Assembly: GCF_001612845.1 (NCBI RefSeq)
Contig: NZ_BDBF01000011.1
Location: forward strand, 1-64,000
Source of the DNA: Nocardia elegans NBRC 108235
Lineage (GTDB): Bacteria; Actinomycetota; Actinomycetes; Mycobacteriales; Mycobacteriaceae
Direction of reading: 5' to 3'
DNA: 64,000 nucleotides
Shown: positions 18,360 to 27,186 of the stretch, in pieces
How positions within the stretch are numbered: the first letter of the stretch is position 1
Layout of the letters: each line of letters begins with the position of its first letter
Notes under the pieces: model-generated
The model's input: the letters and a program-made list of their open reading frames with translations, nothing else
Told to the model about the DNA's origin: nothing
Database searches by the model: none
Made by a program: the position numbers and the translations under genes

Positions 18360-19085
18360 ATGCTCGCAGTGAGCCGGGATGGTGACGTGGTCACCATCGA
18401 ATTACAGCGCCCGCAGCGGCGCAACGCCCTCAACGACGAGTTGGTGGCAGCGTTGCGCGAGGCCGTCACGACCGCGGCGGCCGACGCGCGGGTGATCGTG
18501 CTGACCGGTCAGGGGCCGATTTTCAGCGCCGGAGCCGATTTGTCCGGCGTCTACTCGTCGGATTTCCTCGACGGACTGCTCGGTCTGTTGCGCACTATCG
18601 AAACGGTCCCGGTGCCGGTGATCTCCGCCATCAACGGCGGCGCGCTCGGCGCCGGGGTGCAGCTGGCGCTGGCCTCCGACCTGCGGGTGATGAGCCCGGA
18701 TTCCTATATCGCCATTCCGGCCGCGAAGCTGGGCATCTCGGTGGATCGCTGGACGGTGCGCCGCCTGGTCTCGCTGATCGGCGGCGGCCCGGCGCGGACC
18801 GTGCTGATGGGCGCCGAGAGCGTATCCGCTTCCGACGCATACACTTTCGGTTTCGCCAACCGCCTCGGCACGCTGGCCGACGCGCAGGAGTGGGCCAAGT
18901 CGATCGCCCAGCTCGCCCCGCTCTCGCTGCGCCACCTCAAGCTGGTGTTCAACGACGACGGCACCCGCGGCGAGGACACCCCCGAGCAGCGCGCCGCGCT
19001 GGAGGCCGCCTGGCGCAGCGCCGACGCCGAGGAGGCGCGGCTGGCGCGGGAACAGAAGCGCGCGGCGAAGTTCGTGGGGCGCTGA
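18360..19085 (+). CDS. echA6: enoyl-CoA hydratase/isomerase-family protein, EchA6-like
   Basis: A 241-residue crotonase-fold protein, close in length and sequence to Mtb EchA6 (243 residues). ELQRPQRRNALN, VLTGQGPIFSAGADLSG (oxyanion hole) and GALGAGVQLALASDLRV are diagnostic. In Mtb, EchA6 binds acyl-CoAs for mycolic acid synthesis without hydratase activity; whether this holds here is inference. The two usual catalytic Glu positions do not appear to be filled by glutamate (VQLALASDL... and the IPAAKLGI region), consistent with a non-catalytic homologue. GGGGAGAGG precedes the ATG. The stop overlaps the next start. Confidence 0.85.
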   Translation: MLAVSRDGDVVTIELQRPQRRNALNDELVAALREAVTTAAADARVIVLTGQGPIFSAGADLSGVYSSDFLDGLLGLLRTIETVPVPVISAINGGALGAGVQLALASDLRVMSPDSYIAIPAAKLGISVDRWTVRRLVSLIGGGPARTVLMGAESVSASDAYTFGFANRLGTLADAQEWAKSIAQLAPLSLRHLKLVFNDDGTRGEDTPEQRAALEAAWRSADAEEARLAREQKRAAKFVGR

Positions 19086-20236
19086 TGGCCGGCACCGAGA
19101 TCGTCGCGGCCGCCCGCAGAGCGGCCCTGGCCGCGGCCGGGCTGGTCGGAGTGCGCTGGGTGGCCCGCGCGGCATGGCGGATTCCCGCCGAAATGGGGGC
19201 TTCCGCGGCCGCCATCGCACCGCTGGCGACGCGGTCGGCGAGCTACCGCGACCGGCAGTTCCACAACACCGAACCCAGCAGTCAGATCACGCCCGGATCC
19301 GGCGCATCCCTGCTGCTGTCGGCGCTGACCCGGCGCGATGTGGGGCGGCCACCGGCGGAAATCCCGCTGGCGAGCACCGAACATCCGGAGCAGGCGGCAG
19401 ATCTGGCCGTGACCTGGTTCGGCCACGCCACCGCCCTGATCGAGGTCGACGGCTACCGCATCCTCACCGATCCGGTCTGGAGCGAGCGGGTCTCGCCGTC
19501 ACCGCTGATCGGGCCGGCCCGGCTGCATCCGGTCCCGGCGCCGCTGTCCTCGCTGCCGGCGCTGGACGCGGTGGTCATCTCGCACGATCACTACGACCAT
19601 CTGGATCGCGAGACCGTGCGCGCGCTGGTGGCCGGTCAGGACGCCCCGTTCGTGGTGCCGATCGGGATCGGCGCCCATCTGCGCAAATGGCAGGTCCCGG
19701 AGACCCGCATCATCGAATTGGATTGGAACACGTCGACTTCCATCACCCGCCCCGGGCTGGGTGAGCTCACCGTCACCTGCACCGAGGCGCGGCACTTCTC
19801 CGGACGCGGCCTCACCCGCAACACGACGCTCTGGGCGTCGTGGGTGTTCGCCGGGCCGCGGCGGCGGGCCTACTTCGGCGGTGACACCGGGTACACGAAG
19901 GCGTTCGCCGAAATCGGCGCGACTCATGGTCCGTTCGATCTCACGCTGCTGCCGATCGGCGCCTACGACGTGCACTGGCCCGATGTGCACATGAACCCCG
20001 AGGAGGCGGTACGCGCCCACGCCGACGTGTGTGTCGGGGAGGCCGAGTACGGCATGTTGGTGCCGATTCACTGGGCCACGTTCAACCTGGCTTTCCACGG
20101 CTGGTCCGAGCCGGTCCACAGACTTGTTGCGGCGGCGCGTGCAGCGGGTACCCGGGTAGCGGTGCCGCTTCCCGGCGGGCGGATCGATACCAATGCGGTA
20201 TCACCGCAGGTCTCCTGGTGGGAGGATGTGCGCTAG
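19085..20236 (+). CDS. MBL-fold metallohydrolase, Rv0906-like (NAPE-PLD/UlaG group)
   Basis: A 383-residue metallo-beta-lactamase-fold protein. The metal-binding motif is SHDHYDHLD. WFGHATALIEVDG is the first strand and YFGGDTGYTKAF holds the bridging Asp. Near the end, MLVPIHWATF gives the last histidine. The N-terminal helix (about residues 5-35) may be a signal or anchor. Overlap of the ATG with the echA6 stop suggests coupled translation, and the pair repeats Rv0905-Rv0906 of Mtb. The likely chemistry is hydrolysis of a phosphodiester or lactone; the substrate is unknown. Confidence 0.82.
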   Translation: MAGTEIVAAARRAALAAAGLVGVRWVARAAWRIPAEMGASAAAIAPLATRSASYRDRQFHNTEPSSQITPGSGASLLLSALTRRDVGRPPAEIPLASTEHPEQAADLAVTWFGHATALIEVDGYRILTDPVWSERVSPSPLIGPARLHPVPAPLSSLPALDAVVISHDHYDHLDRETVRALVAGQDAPFVVPIGIGAHLRKWQVPETRIIELDWNTSTSITRPGLGELTVTCTEARHFSGRGLTRNTTLWASWVFAGPRRRAYFGGDTGYTKAFAEIGATHGPFDLTLLPIGAYDVHWPDVHMNPEEAVRAHADVCVGEAEYGMLVPIHWATFNLAFHGWSEPVHRLVAAARAAGTRVAVPLPGGRIDTNAVSPQVSWWEDVR

Positions 20237-20268
20237 AAACGCAGTCGACGAGTGAAGGAGTGGGCTTC

Positions 20269-20553
20269 ATGAGTTTGATGGATACGCTCAAGGGGTTGGT
20301 GGGTAAGGGCCGCGACGCGGCCTCGCAGAACGCGGAGAAGGTCCACGGCGCTGTCGACAAGGCCGGTGGCTTCGTCAAAGAGAAGACCGGTGGCAAGTAC
20401 TCCGATCACATCGACAAGGGCACCGAGGCCATCAAGAAGAACATCCCCCAGCAGGGCGGCAAGACCCCGCCGCCGGCTCCCGAGCCGCCCGCCGCGCCCC
20501 CGCAGACTCCGCCCGCCACCCCGCCGCAGGCGCCGCAGCCGCCGGAGGGCTGA
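20269..20553 (+). CDS. MT0933-like antitoxin family protein
   Basis: A 94-residue protein of two parts. A helical, charged N-terminal part begins MSLMDTLKGLVGKGRDAASQ and repeats amphipathic K/E/D-rich helices. A Pro-rich tail has PP/PAP repeats from about residue 65. The helical part resembles the MT0933 (Rv0909) antitoxin family. No Rv0910-like toxin gene follows; the next gene is ligD. A GAAGGAG site lies 10 bases before the ATG. The role as an antitoxin is family inference only. Confidence 0.6.
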   Translation: MSLMDTLKGLVGKGRDAASQNAEKVHGAVDKAGGFVKEKTGGKYSDHIDKGTEAIKKNIPQQGGKTPPPAPEPPAAPPQTPPATPPQAPQPPEG

Positions 20554-20603
20554 GCACGAGGCGGGATGCCCGGTACCACCGGGCTCACTCGCCGATCGAC
20601 GAC

Positions 20604-20645
20604 GGGCACCGGCCGGAGGTTCACTCCTCCGGCGGGGCCCGTTTT
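20604..20645 (+). terminator. intrinsic terminator after the MT0933-like gene
   Basis: A GCCGGAGG / CCTCCGGC stem (8 bp, loop ttcact) is extended outward by GGGC/GCCC and followed by GTTTTCG. It lies 51 bases after the stop codon. Confidence 0.65.
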
Positions 20646-20650
20646 CGCTT

Positions 20651-20663
20651 TACACTGCGACTA
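20651..20663 (+). promoter_or_regulatory. candidate leaderless promoter of ligD
   Basis: TACACT at 20651-20656 is followed by 6 bases and then the ATG at 20663. This places the expected transcription start at or next to the start codon. No Shine-Dalgarno sequence is present, which fits a leaderless mRNA. The -35 region is poor and falls inside the preceding terminator. Confidence 0.4.
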
Positions 20664-23050
20664 TGGCGGCGCGCCGCGAGTTCGGGGGCATCGAGGTCGG
20701 TCTGACCAACCTCGACAAGGTGCTGTATCCGGCGACGGGTACCACCAAGGGTGAGGTGATCGACTACTACACCGCCATCGCACCGGCTCTGCTGCCGCAT
20801 ATCGCCGGCCGTCCGGTGACGCGTAAGCGCTGGCCCAACGGGGTGAGCGAATCCTCGTTCTTCGAAAAGAATCTGGCCTCGCACGCGCCGAAATGGATTC
20901 AGCGCCGGCCGATGGATCATTCCGATCGCCGAGTGAACTATCCGGTCATCGACTCGGTGGCCGGGCTGGCCTGGCTCGGACAGCAGGCGTCGCTGGAAAT
21001 CCATGTGCCGCAATGGCGTTTCGTCGACGGATCGCGCGGTCCGGCCACCCGCATCGTCTTCGATCTCGATCCCGGGCCGGGGGTGGACCTGGCCGATTGC
21101 GCGACGGTGGCGTTGTGGATTCGCGATACCGTCCGCGACGCCGGTCTCGATGCCTATCCGGTGACCAGCGGCAGCAAGGGCATTCACATCTATGTGCCGC
21201 TGGACCGGGTACTGAGTCCCGGCGGCGCCTCGACGGTCGCGAAACAGCTGGCGACCGGGCTGGAGAAGCTGCATCCGGCGCTGGTCACGGCGACGATGGC
21301 GAAGGCCGTGCGGCCGGGCAAGATCTTCCTGGACTGGAGCCAGAACAACCCGGCGAAGACGACCATCGCGCCGTATTCGCTGCGCGGACGTGAGCGGCCG
21401 ACGGTCGCGGCGCCGCGCAGCTGGGACGAGATCGCCGACCGAAAGTGCTTGCGGCAGTTGCGCTTCGACGAGGTACTCGAACGCTGGCGTTCCGACGGGG
21501 ATCTGCTGGCGGGTCTGGATCCGCCCCTGGGTGCCGGTGCGGCGGATCCGCTGCAGACCTACCGGTCCATGCGCGACCCCGCCCGCACGCCGGAACCGGT
21601 TCCGCCCGGGCCGCCCGATCCCGGTGCGGGTGATCGCTTCGTGGTGCAGGAGCACCACGCTCGGCGACTGCACTGGGATGTGCGACTCGAACGCGACGGT
21701 GTGCTGGTGTCGTGGGCGGTGCCGAAGGGGCCGCCGACCTCGCCGTCGGAGAACCGGCTGGCCGTGCACACCGAGGACCATCCCCTGGAATACCTGCATT
21801 TCCACGGCACCATCCCGCGCGGTGAATACGGTGCCGGGCGGATGACGATCTGGGACACCGGCACCTACGACACCGAGAAGTGGCGTGCGGACGAGGTGAT
21901 CGTCCAGTTTCACGGCGAGCGTCTCAACGGCCGCTACGCCTTCATCCGCACCGACGGCAAGCAGTGGTTGATGCACCTGATGAAATCGCAGGCCGCCGAG
22001 CCGGAAGAGGTGGCGGAGCAAGGGGATTCGGCCGACGGTCACCGCGGCGACCCGCAAGGGACGGCCGGGCGTAGGCGCGGCGGCTCCGGCGGGGACGAAA
22101 ACGGCGTCGCCGAACACGATGTCGCAGCGCGCACCTCGAGCCGGACCGAAGCACGGTCGGGAGGAGCCGAGTTTCCGCGCGGACTGTCGCCGATGCTGGC
22201 GACCTCCGGGGAGGTGGCGAAACTCGGCGCCCGGGACTGGGTCTTCGAGACCAAATGGGACGGGTTCCGGGTCATCGCGGAAATCGACGAAGGCAACGTG
22301 GTGATCCGCAGCCGGGCGGGCAATATCGTCACCGACCGCTATCCGCGCATCGCCGAGCTGGGACGGCAACTGCGGGGGCATCGGATCGTGCTCGACGGGG
22401 AGGCGGTCGTCTTCGACGCCGAGGGTTCGTCGAATCTGGCTTTGCTGCAGGCGGATCCGGCCCATGCGGAACTGGTCGCCTTCGACGTGCTGTATCTGGA
22501 CGGAACCTCGCTGCTGCGCAAGCGCTACGCGGATCGGCGGCAGGTGCTGGAGGCGCTGGCCGAGGGCGTGCCCTCGCTGCTCGTCCCGCCGCGGCTGGAG
22601 GGCTCCGGTACGGACGCCCTGGAATACAGCCGTGAGCATCGGCTCGAGGGAGTCGTCGCCAAACGCAAGGATTCGGTTTATCTGCCCGGCAAGCGCGGCC
22701 AGTCGTGGATCAAGACCCGCAACTGGCGAACCCAGGAGGTGATCATCGGTGGCTGGCGTCGCAGTGCCGCACGAGAATTCGCTTCCCTGCTGGTCGGCGT
22801 CCGCCACGACGGCGAGCTGTATTACATCGGCCGGGTGGGTACCGGCTTCAGCGACCGCGAGATGTCGGGCCTGACCGCGCGCCTGCGCCCCCTCCGCCGC
22901 AAGACCAGTCCCTTCACCAACGAGCTGACCGCCGACGAACGCAAGGATGCCGTCTGGGCGACGCCGAAAATCCCCGGCATGGTGCGGTACATGAACTGGA
23001 CCGAGTCCGGGCGGCTGTGGCATCCGGCGTGGGTGCCGGACGAGAAGTAG
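20663..23050 (+). CDS. ligD: NHEJ DNA ligase LigD (polymerase-phosphoesterase-ligase)
   Basis: A 795-residue multifunctional end-joining enzyme with the mycobacterial domain order. The polymerase/primase domain is N-terminal (catalytic Asp pair in VFDLDPG, about residue 134). The 3'-phosphoesterase domain follows (QEHHARRLHWDVRLE, about 331; FHGTIPRGEYGAG). The ATP-dependent ligase comes last, with nucleotidyl-lysine in ETKWDGFRV (about 530), then LDGEAVVFD and EGVVAKR. A charged, repeat-free linker (about 450-510) separates phosphoesterase and ligase. Mtb LigD is 759 residues. The usual Ku partner gene is not in this window. The start is leaderless-like. Confidence 0.93.
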   Translation: MAARREFGGIEVGLTNLDKVLYPATGTTKGEVIDYYTAIAPALLPHIAGRPVTRKRWPNGVSESSFFEKNLASHAPKWIQRRPMDHSDRRVNYPVIDSVAGLAWLGQQASLEIHVPQWRFVDGSRGPATRIVFDLDPGPGVDLADCATVALWIRDTVRDAGLDAYPVTSGSKGIHIYVPLDRVLSPGGASTVAKQLATGLEKLHPALVTATMAKAVRPGKIFLDWSQNNPAKTTIAPYSLRGRERPTVAAPRSWDEIADRKCLRQLRFDEVLERWRSDGDLLAGLDPPLGAGAADPLQTYRSMRDPARTPEPVPPGPPDPGAGDRFVVQEHHARRLHWDVRLERDGVLVSWAVPKGPPTSPSENRLAVHTEDHPLEYLHFHGTIPRGEYGAGRMTIWDTGTYDTEKWRADEVIVQFHGERLNGRYAFIRTDGKQWLMHLMKSQAAEPEEVAEQGDSADGHRGDPQGTAGRRRGGSGGDENGVAEHDVAARTSSRTEARSGGAEFPRGLSPMLATSGEVAKLGARDWVFETKWDGFRVIAEIDEGNVVIRSRAGNIVTDRYPRIAELGRQLRGHRIVLDGEAVVFDAEGSSNLALLQADPAHAELVAFDVLYLDGTSLLRKRYADRRQVLEALAEGVPSLLVPPRLEGSGTDALEYSREHRLEGVVAKRKDSVYLPGKRGQSWIKTRNWRTQEVIIGGWRRSAAREFASLLVGVRHDGELYYIGRVGTGFSDREMSGLTARLRPLRRKTSPFTNELTADERKDAVWATPKIPGMVRYMNWTESGRLWHPAWVPDEK

Positions 23051-23184
23051 GTTCCGCCACAACCGGTTTCGGCCTCCCGAACGGGTGTCTTTCTCGCGCG
23101 GCCGACCCGTTCTCGTGCCGTGGCCCGACGGCCTGGCGCCACGAGTGTGGGCGCCGGACCCTTCGGGATGTTCGGTTGGGCGAG

Positions 23185-23835
23185 TCAGTTCGTGGTGGCG
23201 GTGTACCACTTCGTGGTGCCCGCCGGAGCGCTCAGCGTGCTGATGAGATCGATGGCGGCCACGACCAGCGTGGGTCCGCCGACCACCAGCGAGCCGATGA
23301 TCGCGCCCGCAGTGGCACCCGTGATGAATCCCGGAATCGCCCCGATACCGCCTGCCGCGGCGCCGACGACCAGGCCGATCACTGCGCCGATGGCGGTACC
23401 GATGAAGCTGCCGATCGCGGTTCCGAGCCCGAATTGGGTTGCGAACGCGTTCATCGCGCTCTGATTCTCCAGCGGCGACGCCACCGGGGTCACCGGCGCG
23501 GGCCGCGCCGCCGCGACGTCCTTCACCACGGTCAATTCCAGGACCCGGGCATCGTCGCGCACCTGGTGGGGCAGGGGGTATTCCACACCGTCCTGCCGCA
23601 AGGACAGCGGCAGTGTGACGAGCGCGCGGCCGTCGGCGTCGGTGACGTCGACGGTGCGGCCGTCGGCGTCGACGCGGAAAAAGCCGCCGTCGAGAGTGGT
23701 TTCGACGGTAGTGCCGGTCAGATGGGTTTCGTAGCGCACCGTGGGTGCGCCGGTATCGGCATGGACGGTGCCTGCCCCGAGGGCGACAGCCACTACTGCC
23801 GGAAGGGCAAGAGCGGCGAACTTGCGCAGAAACAT
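23185..23835 (-). CDS. secreted glycine-rich protein, DUF8020-like
   Basis: A 216-residue exported protein. It has a signal peptide (FLRKFAALALPAVVAVALGA, cleavage after VHA near residue 26), a beta-rich middle (VRYETHLTGTTVETTLDGG...VDVTDADG) and a long Gly/Ala/Ile-rich hydrophobic stretch (about 135-200) with GxxxG spacing that could insert in membrane. I associate this plan with a Nocardia family labelled DUF8020; the label is from memory. The ATG at 23835 gives the better signal peptide; an in-frame ATG at 23853 is possible. Confidence 0.6.
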   Translation of the reverse strand: MFLRKFAALALPAVVAVALGAGTVHADTGAPTVRYETHLTGTTVETTLDGGFFRVDADGRTVDVTDADGRALVTLPLSLRQDGVEYPLPHQVRDDARVLELTVVKDVAAARPAPVTPVASPLENQSAMNAFATQFGLGTAIGSFIGTAIGAVIGLVVGAAAGGIGAIPGFITGATAGAIIGSLVVGGPTLVVAAIDLISTLSAPAGTTKWYTATTN

Positions 23836-24078
23836 TCCGGTTCCAATCTCCATCAGGAAGAAATTCGGTAGCCGAAAACGACGCGCGCTGAGAACCCAAT
23901 ACCCCCGACGTATCTCAACCCCTGCGCGTGGAGCCGCGGTCCGGCTAACTCACGGAAGTAACCGTACCTTCACTCGGTCGCAAAGTGGGGTGAATTCGAC
24001 CTCCTGACTTCGTGTTTCGCAAAGCGGAATAAGGTTGCCCGTTTCGACATGAGATCGCTGAAGATTTGCTTCGGCGAG

Positions 24079-24816
24079 TTACAGAAACACGCCGATCGCC
24101 GCCGCGCCGCCGCACACCACCACCGACAGGACGAGAGCGAGGTAGTCGGCCCGGCGGGGGCCGGCCGGATGCGCGGTCAATTCACCTGTCCCGCCGCGTG
24201 CCGTGATGGCCTCGCCCAACTCCCCGGCGCGACGGGTCGCGACGGCCATGGCCGCGGTGAGAATGTCCACGAGCGGATTCGCGGCTCCGCGCGCCATCGA
24301 CCCGTCCTTCGGACGCAGCCGGCGGGCGGCGCGCAACACCCGGATCTCGTCCATCAGCAGTGGCAGTCCGCGCAGGGTCAGCGCCACGACGACCGCCCAT
24401 TCGTCCACCGGAATCCGCAGAACTCGCAGCGGCGCACCGAGTTTGGCCAGGGCGGGAGCGATCTCGCTCATCGGGGTCGTCCAGGCGATCAGGAACGAGG
24501 TGGTCAGCAACACCAGCCCGAACAGCGTGACCTGGACATACCGCAGTACGGCGGCACCACCGGTGGGGATGGTGATCAGCCCACCGAGCACGATCAGTGC
24601 CCAGAACCACCACGGCAGCCGCGGCAGCGTGCCCAGCGGCAGCCGGGCGGTCAGGCCGATCGCGATCAGGAAGGCGACCACCACTCCCAGGACCGGCCAC
24701 GCGGGCTGCAACATCAGCAGCACACTGATGAAAAAGGCGACGATCATCTTGGTCCCGGCCCACAGCCGATGGATCGGGCTGTCGACCGGAACTTCGCGCA
24801 GCAGCACCACACTCAT
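24079..24816 (-). CDS. ECF transporter transmembrane (T) component, CbiQ/EcfT family
   Basis: A 245-residue integral membrane protein with about five to six helices and a cytosolic coupling loop containing LRGLPLLMDEIRVLRAARRLR. This resembles the Ala-Arg-Gly-type coupling motifs of EcfT/CbiQ. It ends in a single helix (ALVLSVVVCGGAAAIG). Its ATG overlaps the last bases of the S-A-A fusion gene (24813-24816), so the two are one operon and should assemble into one transporter. Mtb Rv2325c/Rv2326c is the likely homologous pair. Substrate unknown. Confidence 0.8.
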   Translation of the reverse strand: MSVVLLREVPVDSPIHRLWAGTKMIVAFFISVLLMLQPAWPVLGVVVAFLIAIGLTARLPLGTLPRLPWWFWALIVLGGLITIPTGGAAVLRYVQVTLFGLVLLTTSFLIAWTTPMSEIAPALAKLGAPLRVLRIPVDEWAVVVALTLRGLPLLMDEIRVLRAARRLRPKDGSMARGAANPLVDILTAAMAVATRRAGELGEAITARGGTGELTAHPAGPRRADYLALVLSVVVCGGAAAIGVFL

Positions 24817-27107
24817 CGCGCACCTCCGAGGGCGTCGCCGTGCCGGCCCCGGCTGCGGCGCTGTGTGCCCCGGGCTCGATCGGTCTCGGGGCGGCCGCCG
24901 TCCGTCGTGCCGTTCGTCCCGGGCTGCATCGGTTCGGACCGCGGGCCCGCGATTCCCGTTTCCCCGCGCCCGTCGCCGTCGGCCGGCGGGCCGAGTACGG
25001 GTTCGGCCGGTCCCGGGGGCGCCACCGCCGGGGCGCCGGTGGCATCGGCCGAGCTGTCGGCGGCGGTCGCGACGGCCGGCAGGCTTTCCAGGATGAGACC
25101 GGATTGCAGGTGGACCGTCCGGTCGCAGACACTCTCCATATCGGCCACATCGTGCGAGATGACGATCAGCGTCAGTCCCGAATCCCGCAGCCGGGCGAGC
25201 AGTTCCACCACCTCCGCGCGGCCCTCCGGATCGAGTCCGGCCAGGGGTTCGTCGAGCACCACGACCTGCGGGCGACTGGCGACGATCGCGGCGAGAACCA
25301 CTCGCTTGGCTTGACCACCCGACAATTCCTCGATCGAGCGGGAGGCCATCGCCCGGTCCAGCCCCACCGCGTCGAGCGCGCGGCCCACCGCCCCGGAACC
25401 GGTGCCGTGCCCGCCCCAATCCTCGATCTCGGCGCCGACGGTCTGGCGCTGCAGTTGCAGCCGGGAGTGCTGGAAGGCCAGCTCGACCGCACCGATGCGC
25501 TTGTGCACCGGCCGCGAGCCGGTGTAGTCGCACAGCCGGCAACTGCCGGTGGTCGGCACGACGAGTCCCGCCATGATCCAGGCCAGGGTGGATTTTCCCG
25601 ACCCGTTGCCGCCGACCACGAGCAGTGTCTCCCCGCGATGGACGGTCAGATTCACCCCGCGCAGCGCGGTCGCCGCCCACGGGGTGCCGCGGTTGTAGGT
25701 GTGGCGCACATCCCGCAGCTCCAGCAGCGGTTCGCCGATCGGGGAGCGTCGCAGATTGCGCACCGGGCGCGGCCAGGCCGGCAGATGGTCGACCTGGCGA
25801 CCTCCGGAGAGATGGATGACCCGCTCGGCCGCCGCCGCGTCGGCCTCGTGGTGGGTGACCAGGACGACGGCCATCCGGTGCCGGGCGGGCAATCCGGCGA
25901 GCAGCGCGACCAGTTCGCGCCGACCGTCCGGATCGATCATCGAAGTCGCCTCGTCGGCCACGAGCAGTGCGGGATCGCGAGCCAGGGCGGCCGCCACCGC
26001 CAGGCGCTGTTGCTGGCCGCCGGACAGGGTCGCGGTCTCCGCGCCACCGAGCCCGCTCAGCCCCACCTCGCACAGCAACGCCTCCACGTCGACCGCGCGC
26101 GCGGCCTCGGCGGGCAGACCCCACACCACGTCGTCGGCGACCAGTACCCCCAGCGTCTGACTCTCGGGCCGCTGTAGCACCAGCGCGGTGCCGCCGATCA
26201 CGCCGAGCCCCGCCGAACCGGGACGTTCGACCGTGCCGCCGGTGGGCGGAAGGCCGGCCAGCAGCCGGGTCAGTGTCGACTTGCCGGATCCGTTGTGGCC
26301 GACGACGGCGACGAATTCGCCGATCTCGACGGACAGGTCGATATCGCTCAGCGCATCGGCGCGCGCACCCGGATAGCGGAAGGACACGCCGCGCAACCGG
26401 ACCGGCACCGGTGCGACCGCGCGGGTATCGGCCGGCGCGTCCAGCCGATCCCGCCCCGGCAGCCACTCCAGCCGATCCAGAACCGAGCCGAGCACGAACC
26501 AGGAGAAGGCGGCGGTCATGACCACGCCCAGGAATACGCCGCCGCCGATGTAGAGCCACCACCAGCTCAGCACGCTGTCGGTGACCGAGACGACACCGTT
26601 GCCCAGCGATTCCAGCTGTGGCTGCCGGGAGAGCATGTGATCGATGCCCTGGGCGATATTGCGCACGTTGTCGAAGACCAGCCGGCGCGAGGCGGCGAAC
26701 AGGTAGAGCATGCCGACCGAGAAGGCCGCCCAGATCAATCCGGCCAGTGACGACAGGAACAGGACGGTGATCAGTCCGCGTCGCCGCCGTTTGACGGTGC
26801 CGATGATGCCGCCGATGGTCGCCGAGCTGACCACGGTGGCCGCGGGCACCAGGCCGGCGGCGACGAAGCTCACCAGGGTCGCGGCCACGGTCGCGCCCAG
26901 GATGGCGCGCAGCCGGTAGCGCTGCGCCAGCAGGCCCATCGGCACCGCGGCGACCAGATTGAGGGCCGCCGCGTAGGGCACCACCGAGCCGATGGTCACC
27001 AGCCCGACGGTCACCCCACCGAGGACCGCCGCGGTGGCGAGTTCGACGGGGCGCAGCGGGCCGTGAGCGATTCGCGGCTCGGCGCCGGCGGAAGGAGGCG
27101 CGGTCAC
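24813..27107 (-). CDS. ECF transporter, fused S-component and two ATPase domains
   Basis: A 764-residue protein. Residues about 15-230 are hydrophobic (five to six helices, like an S or DUF2232-type domain). Two ABC ATPases follow: Walker A GHNGSGKST (about 268), signature LSGGQQQR and Walker B LLVADEA; then Walker A GGNGSGKST (about 498), signature LSGGQAKR and Walker B VVLDEP. Both lines of catalytic residues look intact. With the T component downstream, it gives all four ECF parts in two genes. The substrate (often a vitamin or metal) cannot be read, and no riboswitch was found upstream. Confidence 0.82.
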   Translation of the reverse strand: MTAPPSAGAEPRIAHGPLRPVELATAAVLGGVTVGLVTIGSVVPYAAALNLVAAVPMGLLAQRYRLRAILGATVAATLVSFVAAGLVPAATVVSSATIGGIIGTVKRRRRGLITVLFLSSLAGLIWAAFSVGMLYLFAASRRLVFDNVRNIAQGIDHMLSRQPQLESLGNGVVSVTDSVLSWWWLYIGGGVFLGVVMTAAFSWFVLGSVLDRLEWLPGRDRLDAPADTRAVAPVPVRLRGVSFRYPGARADALSDIDLSVEIGEFVAVVGHNGSGKSTLTRLLAGLPPTGGTVERPGSAGLGVIGGTALVLQRPESQTLGVLVADDVVWGLPAEAARAVDVEALLCEVGLSGLGGAETATLSGGQQQRLAVAAALARDPALLVADEATSMIDPDGRRELVALLAGLPARHRMAVVLVTHHEADAAAAERVIHLSGGRQVDHLPAWPRPVRNLRRSPIGEPLLELRDVRHTYNRGTPWAATALRGVNLTVHRGETLLVVGGNGSGKSTLAWIMAGLVVPTTGSCRLCDYTGSRPVHKRIGAVELAFQHSRLQLQRQTVGAEIEDWGGHGTGSGAVGRALDAVGLDRAMASRSIEELSGGQAKRVVLAAIVASRPQVVVLDEPLAGLDPEGRAEVVELLARLRDSGLTLIVISHDVADMESVCDRTVHLQSGLILESLPAVATAADSSADATGAPAVAPPGPAEPVLGPPADGDGRGETGIAGPRSEPMQPGTNGTTDGGRPETDRARGTQRRSRGRHGDALGGAR

Positions 27108-27186
27108 GGCTCAAGTCTGCCAGCACCGGCGGACTGCGGGACGGCCCTCGCCGGGGCGGAGGCCGCACGCGGACCGCGTCGGCTGG

